NCBI GenBank assembly: GCA_903842855.1
Contig: CAIMNT010000187.1
Coordinates: 1-9,833 of the forward strand
Source: an uncultured Actinomycetes bacterium
Lineage (GTDB): Bacteria; Actinomycetota; Actinomycetes; Nanopelagicales; Nanopelagicaceae
Reading direction: 5' to 3'
DNA length: 9,833 nt
A program made the position numbers and the translations under genes. Numbering within the stretch: position 1 is the first letter of the stretch; every line of letters starts with the position of its first letter. This document shows, piece after piece, positions 1 through 5,819 of this stretch. A model generated the notes under the pieces. That model saw nothing but the letters and a program-made list of their open reading frames with translations, ran no database searches and was not told where the DNA came from.

Positions 1-29
1 CGCCGGTTCAACTCCGGCCTGGGACACCA
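1..29 (+). tRNA. 3' end of a tRNA gene (partial, anticodon outside window)
   Basis: The first bases form a complete T-arm. GCCGG (2-6) pairs perfectly with CCGGC (14-18) around the loop TTCAACT (7-13), which fits the TTCRANY consensus. Then come a 7-nt acceptor strand CTGGGAC (19-25), discriminator A26 and an encoded CCA (27-29). The partner acceptor strand would therefore begin GTCCCAG, outside the window. The amino acid cannot be told without the anticodon. tRNA 3' ends are frequent integration sites, which fits the accessory character of the DNA that follows. Confidence 0.85.
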
Positions 30-38
30 GTATTTTGT

Positions 39-57
39 AATGCTTTCACGCATTTTT
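39..57 (+). terminator. short hairpin plus T-run after the tRNA
   Basis: AATGC (39-43) pairs with GCATT (50-54) around a 6-nt loop, and the T-run continues to 57. The stem is only 5 bp and A/T-rich, so it is a weak intrinsic terminator, but it lies 9 bases behind the tRNA CCA, where one is expected. A second small stem (GTAGG 58-62 with CCTAC 72-76) follows without a T-run. Confidence 0.4.
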
Positions 58-95
58 GTAGGTTTTTATGGCCTACCGCCTAGAGGTTTTCCCGA

Positions 96-2636
96 TTACT
101 TCGTCGTGATCACAAAATTAGTCGAGGCCATTGCGGCTGCGCGCGTCGATGTTGCTGCTACCGAGAAGTTGAGCGAACAGACGCCGCTTTTTAGCCCCTT
201 GACTAGAGTCTGCGTAGGCATTCCGCCACTTGTCGTCACTTGAGTGCTACTCACTACTGTGCAAACCGCTGGCGACGTGGAGGCGGTAACTACTAGGGTG
301 TTAAGAGCGGCAATTCCGCTGCTCAATGATGGATCTTTGGTCGTGTAGCTTGCAAGTACAGTCGAAGTGCCATTGACCGTAATCGATGTAGGTGCTTGCA
401 CGTTGATGACCGTGATTTCGGGACTCCAACTAACGACTTGACTGACCGAACTCGCTGGATTGTAATAAGAGCTACCAGCCTGGCTCGCCACAATCGTGCA
501 TGAGCCCATCAAGGACCCCAGATTATTGGCTAGTTGTACATAACTTCCAGAAGTTGCGTTGAGAATCTGACAATAATTAGCGGGACTTGCTGTAAATGTC
601 ACCGGTAAGCCAGATGTCGCTGTTGCATTGAGTAGTAGACCTGGGCCGTATTGAGGTGACACTGGAAGAGTTGTGAATTTGATCGTCTGTGCAATCTTTG
701 GCGCACTAGGCGATAGAGCAACAGTGGGTGCTGGAGTGGGTGCTGGAGTGGGAGTTGGTGCTGGAGTGGGTGCTGGAGTTGGTGTTGGTGCTGGTGTTGG
801 TGCTGGCGTTGGTGCTGGAGTGGGTGCTGGAGTGGGTGCTGGAGTGGGTGCTGGAGTGGGTGACATCGGCTTGCTGACAGGCGGATTCGTGACGGTGAAA
901 GTTTCAAATGCGACCTCTAAACCGTTGCCTACCGCGTCATAAGCCCAACCGCTTACTTTATATACGCCGTTATCCGCAGCACTCGCGGGAACATTCCAAG
1001 TATCGAAATAACTCTTCACATCTGGCAAAACGTTGAGCGGATTTGGTGTTGCATTGTAGATAATTCGATTCCCACTTGGATCTGTAATAACGTATTTTGC
1101 GCCTGTCACCGCAATATCATCACGCGTCATCATCGAGATAAATACCTGGAATCCGGTTTTAACAAGGCCTGTAAAGTTTTGAAGAGTGATGAAACTTACT
1201 GTGGGTCTTGTGAGATCTGCAGGAACTGCCTTAACTGTGAAAGTTCCCAAGGTGCTTTCCACATATCCAGCAGCATCATAGGCACGGCCAACTACCGCCC
1301 ATGTGCTTCCGATAACAGCAGTTGACGGAATGAGCGCGTAGCCCTGCGCAATCACACTAGTTGTGGTGCTGTTCGATACCAACGGGCTTGCTTCAAGAGT
1401 TCTGTTTCCCTCCGGATCTTGGAGATAAACATCAAATTCCGTGATTGAACCAGCATCATTGGCTTGCGCATTAAATTGCACCCAGCCACCTGGCCAAGAT
1501 TTGGTTGTCGCTAATAGAGGGATTGAGGGTCCGCTGGTAATCGTTGGTTTCACGGTGGTCGTGTCTACCGTGGCATCAGTTAATAATGTTGTTGCAAGCG
1601 GAATACCAGTAGGGGTCGACATTGCAATCTGAGATTGAGCTCCAGAAAGCAGTGTTGCTGCTGCCTGAGCCTCTACCCGCAGCGCTCCGACAAGGGTTGC
1701 AGTATTAAAACTTGAAGCAGCTGATGTAAATGCTGCTAACTCCTGCGCCATTGTTGCCGTTGGATTTGATTGCTTTACATCTGCCCAAAAACCATTCATG
1801 GCTGCAGTGGCATCGGAAGTTCCTTGGGTATTAACCACCGCTCCTCCTGGACTAACTGCCTTCCATGCGCCAGATGTCCACAGCGCAATCTTGGAAGTTG
1901 CATTGGAGTAATTTGCGGGAAGTCCCTCTAAGAATGGTGCAACCGTCGCTTGTGGTGACATACCAAGAGCTCCGACTGCAATCGAGTCCGGAAGGCACGC
2001 TGGGTAATCAATTGTTGTATTTGAACCATTGTTACCAGCCGCGTAGAACACTGGAACGCCGAGTGAGTTAAGTACCTTTTCCTCAGCATCGATCTTGTCA
2101 GCTGCTGCAGAAGTCGACGAGCACAAGGGTGATGAATACGCACCGAGTGAGAGCGAGACAGATGAAATGTGAAGGTTGGGTTGGTTTGTCGCAAGCCAGG
2201 TCAGTGCCTTCACTTGGTCAACAGCGCTAAGGCGTATTCCACCTGAAGAGAGTAATTGTCCAATGCGAACCAGAACGAAGTGAGCGCCTGGTGCTACTTG
2301 CGCTGCAACGGATGCCATGAGTGTGCCGTGTTGGAAGTTATGCGTATTCGCATACGTCGAAGAAATCGTTGCCGAACCTGGGCCGATCATTTGACTGGTA
2401 CCGTCCGGACAAGATTGAGTGGCATCACCCGCAAAACAAGCTTCTGCCATAACCTTGCCTTGCAATTGAGAAATTGAGGTATCAAAGCCAGTATCAATGA
2501 TGGCGATCGTTTGACCTGTACCATCGAGAATGAGTGGTCCTGCCGCGTGCACTGGGGAAATCCCAATCGCCAGCAAAAGTGAGAGCGTTGAGAGTGCCCG
2601 CAGTTTGGCTCGACCTACTTTTTGAGCTTGGCTCAC
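96..2636 (-). CDS. secreted subtilisin-like serine protease (S8 family) with Ig-like and PTPA-repeat regions
   Basis: This is an 846-residue exported S8 peptidase, expected to cut proteins outside the cell or at its surface. The start is GTG at 2636, with GAGG four bases upstream. Residues 1-32 form a signal peptide (basic N-end, hydrophobic core, V-H-A-A cleavage region). The catalytic triad is visible: Asp48 in IIDTGFD, His103 in HGTLMAS and Ser274 in GTSDATA. The oxyanion Asn202 lies in AAGNNGS. Two Ig-like modules follow at about 365-470 and 475-583, both with an aromatic-A-Y-D-A-x-G motif. A Pro-Thr-Ala linker spans about 592-638. Next is a module of the kind seen in bacterial surface proteins with GLPVTF and a GSCTI-like strand (about 645-735), then a last beta-rich region. 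No LPXTG sorting signal or C-terminal membrane helix is visible, so release or non-covalent attachment is likely. The catalytic domain is compact and I see no propeptide inhibitor between signal and Asp48 region. The gene is complete and runs toward the tRNA. Confidence 0.9.
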   Translation of the reverse strand: MSQAQKVGRAKLRALSTLSLLLAIGISPVHAAGPLILDGTGQTIAIIDTGFDTSISQLQGKVMAEACFAGDATQSCPDGTSQMIGPGSATISSTYANTHNFQHGTLMASVAAQVAPGAHFVLVRIGQLLSSGGIRLSAVDQVKALTWLATNQPNLHISSVSLSLGAYSSPLCSSTSAAADKIDAEEKVLNSLGVPVFYAAGNNGSNTTIDYPACLPDSIAVGALGMSPQATVAPFLEGLPANYSNATSKIALWTSGAWKAVSPGGAVVNTQGTSDATAAMNGFWADVKQSNPTATMAQELAAFTSAASSFNTATLVGALRVEAQAAATLLSGAQSQIAMSTPTGIPLATTLLTDATVDTTTVKPTITSGPSIPLLATTKSWPGGWVQFNAQANDAGSITEFDVYLQDPEGNRTLEASPLVSNSTTTSVIAQGYALIPSTAVIGSTWAVVGRAYDAAGYVESTLGTFTVKAVPADLTRPTVSFITLQNFTGLVKTGFQVFISMMTRDDIAVTGAKYVITDPSGNRIIYNATPNPLNVLPDVKSYFDTWNVPASAADNGVYKVSGWAYDAVGNGLEVAFETFTVTNPPVSKPMSPTPAPTPAPTPAPTPAPTPAPTPAPTPTPAPTPAPTPTPAPTPAPTVALSPSAPKIAQTIKFTTLPVSPQYGPGLLLNATATSGLPVTFTASPANYCQILNATSGSYVQLANNLGSLMGSCTIVASQAGSSYYNPASSVSQVVSWSPEITVINVQAPTSITVNGTSTVLASYTTKDPSLSSGIAALNTLVVTASTSPAVCTVVSSTQVTTSGGMPTQTLVKGLKSGVCSLNFSVAATSTRAAAMASTNFVITTK
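724..863 (-). repeat. 12-bp tandem repeat encoding a Pro-Ala-Pro-Thr linker
   Basis: About eleven to twelve units of the 12-mer GTGGGTGCTGGA (plus strand) lie in tandem. Several are replaced by GTTGGTGCTGG variants, and two positions carry an extra 6-bp half-unit. On the coding (minus) strand they spell PTPA repeats at about residues 592-638 of the subtilase. All units are multiples of three, so slippage changes linker length without breaking the frame. The long plus-strand Gly-Ala-Val frame here is only the shadow of this repeat. Confidence 0.92.
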
Positions 2637-2674
2637 TTTTCCTCATCTTTCGCTCTTTGTGAAGTCATTACTCC

Positions 2675-2719
2675 ACGTTATGGGGTTGGGACCAGCGTGT
2701 TCACGCAGTTTACTGTCAA
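2675..2719 (-). promoter_or_regulatory. possible promoter of the subtilase gene
   Basis: On the minus strand a perfect TTGACA box reads at 2719-2714, but the hexamer 17 bases further (GCTGGT) is a poor -10. An overlapping alternative is TGAACA (2703-2698), 17-bp spacer, TAACGT (2680-2675), which would start transcription about 30 bases before the ribosome-binding site. Either could serve. This is a motif match only. Confidence 0.25.
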
Positions 2720-2763
2720 AGTTGCGAATTGTTGTCGCTTAATAGAATCCTCGGCGTTATTCG

Positions 2764-2805
2764 CGAAGCGTCTGAAGAGAACATCTAGTGTCCGAAGGAA
2801 TCAGG
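2764..2805 (+). repeat. left arm of perfect 42-bp inverted repeat
   Basis: This arm begins CGAAGCGTCTG and ends GGAATCAGG. It is the exact reverse complement of 2971-3012, with the match ending sharply on both sides (2763 vs 3013 and 2806 vs 2970 mismatch). Read on the plus strand it contains the last seven codons (EASEENI) and TAG stop of the GIY-YIG gene, although that gene itself lies on the other strand beyond the right arm. The arm's end also supplies the first three bases of the AGGAG ribosome-binding site for the truncated gene at 2813. Confidence 0.97.
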
Positions 2806-2812
2806 AGAGAAC

Positions 2813-3073
2813 ATGCCAGTAAAAAGTAAAGACAAGTCGCTGGTTGGCGCGGCAGGGGAGCATCTTGTCCTCTCAAGACTGCTCGCTCGGGACCTATTGG
2901 CTTCTCAGGCGCCTCGTGGCACGCGCAAGGCGGATGTACTGGTAAACCCACTGGACGGTGGAAAGCCCCGCCTGATTCCTTCGGACACTAGATGTTCTCT
3001 TCAGACGCTTCGTACTTTTCGATCTGTAAATCCATCAACTCCGCAATCGCATCAATTGCGTCTAGGGTTGTAG
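2813..3073 (+). pseudogene. 5' fragment of a PD-(D/E)XK nuclease-like gene, truncated by an inverted repeat
   Basis: The start is well formed: AGGAG at 2803-2807, five bases, then ATG at 2813. Residues 1-55 look like the N-terminus of a small bacterial family with a restriction-nuclease-like fold, with an AGEHLVLSRLL helix, an APRG turn and KADVLV, whose Asp is a probable active-site residue. In the family as I remember it, the strand after KPRLI carries the catalytic Q/E-x-K (QVKTR-like). Here the frame instead enters the right inverted-repeat arm exactly after RLI and continues as unrelated sequence (PSDTRC...) antisense to the GIY-YIG gene, stopping at 3071-3073. The product would be an 86-residue protein lacking the catalytic lysine, so it is almost certainly inactive. 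Family assignment is from memory of the N-terminal pattern. The truncation is seen directly. Confidence 0.65.
2971..3012 (-). repeat. right arm of perfect 42-bp inverted repeat
   Basis: This arm is the reverse complement of 2764-2805 without a mismatch, separated from it by 165 bp (2806-2970). It overlaps the end of the GIY-YIG gene: 22 bases are coding, then come the TAG stop (2990-2988) and 17 bases of downstream DNA. If the 165-bp segment flipped between the arms, the GIY-YIG coding sequence would be unchanged, but the truncated gene's ATG would then follow its stop codon on the same strand by 24 bases. Confidence 0.97.
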
Positions 3074-3767
3074 CAAACCACTCAGTTCCGGCTTTAGTAC
3101 GACGAGCAGCGCTTCGCTCGTGACCCACACGCTCCAACGTAGAGTGGAACTTCTTTTCAATCTCTTCAATGAGCATGTTTTCTTTGTGATAAATACGAAG
3201 AAGCTTCGGATCTTCCGGCATCGAAGTTTGACGATTTTGTTCGACGATGCGCTGCCAGACAGAGTTCTTGGTTGAGCCAATTTTGACCCAGTACAACTCT
3301 TGATCTTCGATAGTTCCGAAATGTAGGTAAGTCGGAAAGCTGTAAACGTAGATGCCGTTTTGAATGCCGACCGCTTGACGAGCCAGAGCATCAGACTGTC
3401 GATCAATCTTGTCGACGTCGTGGAGGACAGCGGTCATGCTGTTGGTGTTTTCTTCTAATGAAAGTTTGAGGTGGCTTAGGTAATCCTTGAGAGGCGCACT
3501 CATCGTTGGATTGTTCTTCATGATGCGCCCGACAGCCCAAGCGGATTGACGTGACATCGATGCACCGCTCGGCACTTTGCTGTCCAAGAGGGCTCGAATC
3601 ATTGCCAGGTTGTTGTAGATCACACCTCGATTAGTCGCACTTGTTCCCGCGACGAGTTCTTTCGCATCAACAACACCATCTTTATAGAGAGTAAAAATCT
3701 CACCAAGTAGGTACTCGTCGGCAAGCATGTATCCCTCGAGCTCGTTGCGAAGTGACTGATCCAGCAT
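2988..3767 (-). CDS. GIY-YIG nuclease-family protein (T5orf172-type)
   Basis: The protein has 259 residues and an ATG start; the upstream region is purine-rich (AAGAAGAAAAG), so the ribosome-binding site is weak. The N-terminal ~130 residues are helical and unfamiliar, ending in a probable coiled region (about 100-133). From residue 138 a GIY-YIG domain is visible: GIYVYSFP (GIY at 138-140), WVKIGST (KIG at 162-164, replacing the usual YIG), Arg173 in WQRIVEQ, and a helix LIEEIEKKFH (about 199-208) whose Glu could be the metal ligand. EWF at 229-231 is a typical end motif of the T5orf172/MUG113 branch. Members are putative DNA-cutting or DNA-binding proteins, often phage- or plasmid-borne. 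The gene begins 26 bases after the stop of the hsdR remnant on the same strand, suggesting it was the next gene of a restriction operon. Its last codons lie in the inverted repeat. It appears intact. Confidence 0.8.
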   Translation of the reverse strand: MLDQSLRNELEGYMLADEYLLGEIFTLYKDGVVDAKELVAGTSATNRGVIYNNLAMIRALLDSKVPSGASMSRQSAWAVGRIMKNNPTMSAPLKDYLSHLKLSLEENTNSMTAVLHDVDKIDRQSDALARQAVGIQNGIYVYSFPTYLHFGTIEDQELYWVKIGSTKNSVWQRIVEQNRQTSMPEDPKLLRIYHKENMLIEEIEKKFHSTLERVGHERSAARRTKAGTEWFATTLDAIDAIAELMDLQIEKYEASEENI

Positions 3768-3793
3768 GACTTTTCTTCTTTCTGCGATGGGAA

Positions 3794-4120
3794 CTAGAGA
3801 TTCGAGAAGCGTTCGAAGAACGCCTTCAACTTGTCGATTACGAACGCCTTTTGGAGAGCATGCTCGAAGCCTGGGCTAAACATGTTCTTCGGTGGGAGTA
3901 GCTTGATTACGGCGGTTCCAGCTGTTTTCAGTTCTCCATCAGCAAACGCCTTGTTAATGAACTCTTCGGTGGCGTTGGCATTGAGATTCTCTTCCTTGAT
4001 GATCTCATCCAGCTCGACCTTCTTCTGTTCAGCAATGAACTTGCGCAGGAGATTGTAAAGATTCTCATCACTAACGGCCGTATTGAAGAAGCCAATGAAA
4101 TCACCCGCCGCCTTGAAAAC
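3794..4120 (-). pseudogene. hsdR: C-terminal remnant of type I restriction subunit HsdR
   Basis: About 108 codons match the C-terminal end of type I restriction-enzyme R subunits: a helix ENLYNLLRKFIAEQKKVELDEII, then a FI-x-KAF-x-DG-x-LKTAGTA-x-x-x-LLPP segment and a final IDKLKAFFERF helix, stopping at 3794. This region binds the methyltransferase core. The motor and PD-(D/E)XK nuclease domains, normally some 800-900 residues ahead, are absent. The frame upstream of about 4120 runs through unrelated DNA, with no proper start. The exact left boundary is uncertain within about 4070-4120. It is a non-functional leftover of a deletion, in the same orientation and order as the hsdM remnant. Confidence 0.75.
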
Positions 4121-4139
4121 CTGAAAGAAGTTATTGGCG

Positions 4140-4223
4140 ATGATGATGAAAAAAAGTAAGGCCCTTGTCGGCGCAAGTGCGGCGCTAGTTTGCGCCGTAC
4201 TTGTAAGCCCGCTGTTAACTGCA
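4140..4223 (+). other. possible N-terminal fragment of an exported protein in filler DNA
   Basis: Three consecutive ATGs (from 4140) open a frame encoding MKKSKALVGASAALV and a further hydrophobic stretch ending SPLLTAA, a convincing Sec signal peptide. After about 4223 the frame is antisense to the hsdM remnant, so only ~28 codons can be original. On the same strand another frame ends across these ATGs (…LKEVIGDDDEKK then TAA at 4157-4159), which would look like an overlapping gene pair. Both could be chance frames in sequence between two deletion end points. There is no ribosome-binding site beyond AAAGAAG at 4124-4130. Confidence 0.2.
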
Positions 4224-4382
4224 GCCCTCATTGAGGTAGTTGGTGAGGTTCTCGGAGATGAAGCGATAGAAAAGTGTGCCGAGTACGTACTGCTTGAAGT
4301 CCCAACCATCGACGCTTCCGCGGAGGTCGTTGGCAATCTTCCAGATCGTCTTGTGGAGCTCTGCTCTCTCTACGTTGGCCAT
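4215..4382 (-). pseudogene. hsdM: N-terminal remnant of type I methyltransferase HsdM
   Basis: About 53 codons read MANVERAELHKTIW, then the NDLRGSVDGWDFKQYVLG and LFYRFISENL segments, which is the HsdM N-terminal helical domain. Sequence identity to the family stops after NYLNEG, and the frame ends at TAA (4217-4215). The catalytic methyltransferase domain with its AdoMet and NPPF motifs is missing. I prefer the ATG at 4382 because GGAG lies 9 bases upstream. The ATG at 4397 is in frame but has AGGA almost touching it. Together with the hsdR tail at 3794-4120 this shows that most of an hsdM-(hsdS)-hsdR operon was deleted. Confidence 0.75.
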
Positions 4383-4397
4383 CTCAGCAAACTCCAT

Positions 4398-4651
4398 TTC
4401 CTAACCTAAAACCCGAGTTCAGTACCCAAGTGCCCATAACCGCCTTCAGTATCGCCCCGGATTTACCGTACAAGCCACGGTATTAGCAGGCACTGACACT
4501 TCTCGGATTTCTGGCTTCTGTTCTCAAGAATACGGGGATTTAAGCGTAAAAGGGCATTTCGGGCAGTCAAACTTCCCTTGGTTGCCGATTTGGTCAGGGC
4601 AGTCACGATCTGAAAGGTAGGAACACACCTGCCTCTAGAAAGGTCAAGACC
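4398..4651. other. gene-poor stretch upstream of the hsdM and metallopeptidase remnants
   Basis: No complete gene is visible here. It should hold the promoter of the hsdM remnant (minus strand) and, on the other side, any signals for the metallopeptidase. On the minus strand a TTGTAC box, 16-bp spacer and TACTGA lie at about 4479-4452, a poor match that I do not annotate separately. The only coding-like piece is the small Cys-rich minus-strand frame at 4524-4628. Confidence 0.5.
4524..4628 (-). pseudogene. small Cys-rich (zinc-knuckle-like) ORF or gene tail
   Basis: A 34-codon frame opens with GTG at 4628 and stops TGA at 4526-4524. Its cysteines are at positions 2, 10, 22 and 25, the last pair in FDCPKCPF, and DCP occurs twice. 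The spacing (C-x7-C-x11-C-x2-C) could hold a zinc ion. An in-frame TAG lies just upstream of the GTG region and no ribosome-binding site is seen, so it is more likely the 3' remnant of a zinc-finger-type gene than a living small gene. A chance frame cannot be excluded. Confidence 0.3.
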
Positions 4652-4785
4652 ATGTCAATCCGCGCAACAGTCGGCACCATCCTCCCGCCCAGACGGTCCA
4701 CCTCAGTTCACCAGAAGTAGGGTTTGATCCAGTTACGCTCACGACAATTGCAACTCCTACGCCAACGCCTACGAGTTTCAGCGAT

Positions 4786-5670
4786 TTGTTGGCAAATGGA
4801 TCGGGGATTCCACGGGCGGCCTGGGATAGTTACAACGCAAAATTGAAGGCGGCAGCTGCCGTACCAGTCATTCAAAACATTTTTGTGGGACCTAACTCCA
4901 CTCTTATCAATCCTTCTGTGAGCCAGGCATTTACAACCGGTACGAAGATCTTCTCGGGCTTCACTCAACCTCAGAGTTTCTTCGCTATTTACTACTCATT
5001 TTCTGACGTCCAGTGGGCAAAGAGCAAAGTCTCTGAACTGGGATTCCCAAATCGCGCTGTGGAGATCGACGGTTCGTGTTCAAGTGCAACACAGTGCAAC
5101 GGAGCAAGTGCGGGTAAGGCGAGTAACACAGCAGGATTCGGGCAGTTCGCTCTGCCTGGAGGGAATGGTCAAGATATCTATCATCTTCACGGAGGAATAG
5201 AGCTCCATGAATACACCCACATGGTGCAAGCGATGCAGTTTGTTGGTAAACCCACAGATGCTCAAGGTTTTGGAAACCTTCCTCAATGGTTCACTGAAGG
5301 CCATGCCCATATCATTGGAAACCTTGCATCCACATCGACCTTTGAAGAGTACAAGGCGGCGAGAGCGCAATGGCTAAATACCAGCCCGAATGCAGCTATC
5401 AAGAGCTTCTCACCCGCAAATATTCAGGCCTTCTATGACGCCCTCATGCCCGGAAAATATAACGGCGACCTTTTCGGCTATGTTTACACGGTCGGCTTCC
5501 TCACCCTCGAGCAGCTGGTTGCAATCAAGGGGGTTGATTCACCCATGCAATTAGTTTTGGAAGTCTCCAATGGATTGTCCTTTGAGCAAGCCTTCAAAAA
5601 GGTCTATGGAGTCGAATGGAGCGAGGCAGAGCCGATCCTTGCCCAGGTGGTCTCGAAGGAGCTTTCCTAG
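4786..5670 (+). CDS. gluzincin-type metallopeptidase, 5' end damaged or start unclear
   Basis: The recognisable part is a zinc peptidase: HEYTH at residues 141-145 (two His ligands and catalytic Glu) and the downstream WFTEGHAH with Glu171 as probable third ligand. This HExxH...E layout belongs to the MA-type gluzincins. A C-terminal helix (SFEQAFKKVYGV) matches the end often seen in such peptidase-MA-like domains. The start is a problem. TTG at 4786 (or 4789) has no ribosome-binding site, and the frame remains open and coding-like upstream (VHLSSPEVGF, then TPTPTPT) back to a TAG at 4636. The best start, ATG 4652 with AAAGG eight bases ahead, is in another frame that stops after 22 codons. 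One lost base near 4690 would join the two. There is no signal peptide in either part. It is therefore a frameshifted or 5'-truncated gene, or it uses TTG. The zinc site itself is intact. Confidence 0.65.
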   Translation: MLANGSGIPRAAWDSYNAKLKAAAAVPVIQNIFVGPNSTLINPSVSQAFTTGTKIFSGFTQPQSFFAIYYSFSDVQWAKSKVSELGFPNRAVEIDGSCSSATQCNGASAGKASNTAGFGQFALPGGNGQDIYHLHGGIELHEYTHMVQAMQFVGKPTDAQGFGNLPQWFTEGHAHIIGNLASTSTFEEYKAARAQWLNTSPNAAIKSFSPANIQAFYDALMPGKYNGDLFGYVYTVGFLTLEQLVAIKGVDSPMQLVLEVSNGLSFEQAFKKVYGVEWSEAEPILAQVVSKELS

Positions 5671-5743
5671 AGTGGTGCCTTCAGATTTCTACGAGTAATG
5701 TTCGGTCCTTTTACCTCGGATTCTCTTCCCATCAAATCACCTT

Positions 5744-5751
5744 TATAGAAT
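5744..5751 (+). promoter_or_regulatory. -10-like element ahead of the two-gene module
   Basis: TATAGA/TAGAAT overlap at 5744-5751, a good -10. The sequence 17 bases upstream (TTCTCT, 5721-5726) is a poor -35. Transcription would start near 5757, leaving about a 60-base leader before the ATG at 5820. The stretch 5671-5819 holds no recognised gene and no clear terminator for the metallopeptidase. Confidence 0.3.
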
Positions 5752-5819
5752 AATGAAGTCATGCGTCAAAGACTTGCACTCTTGTCAGCGGTTCGCACCT
5801 CCCAAACCTCGAGGGACTC

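Noticed and set aside
673..942. Plus-strand Gly-Ala-Val-rich frame of 89 codons and a His/Gln-rich minus-strand frame over the same DNA
   Set aside because: Both are alternative-frame readings of the 12-bp repeat inside the subtilase; the subtilase frame is explained by its catalytic motifs.
2757..2951. Minus-strand 64-codon frame opposite the truncated nuclease-like gene
   Set aside because: It is a shadow frame with no ribosome-binding site; its end merely repeats the inverted-repeat arm's reading.
4134..4409. Full 91-codon plus-strand frame from TTG through the hsdM remnant
   Set aside because: Its second half is antisense to recognisable HsdM sequence; only the first ~28 codons after the ATGs are worth noting.
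4561..4605. Two direct copies of GGGCAGTCA 36 bp apart, considered as operator sites
   Set aside because: On the minus strand both encode the DCP tripeptide of the small Cys-rich frame, which explains them as repeated codons.
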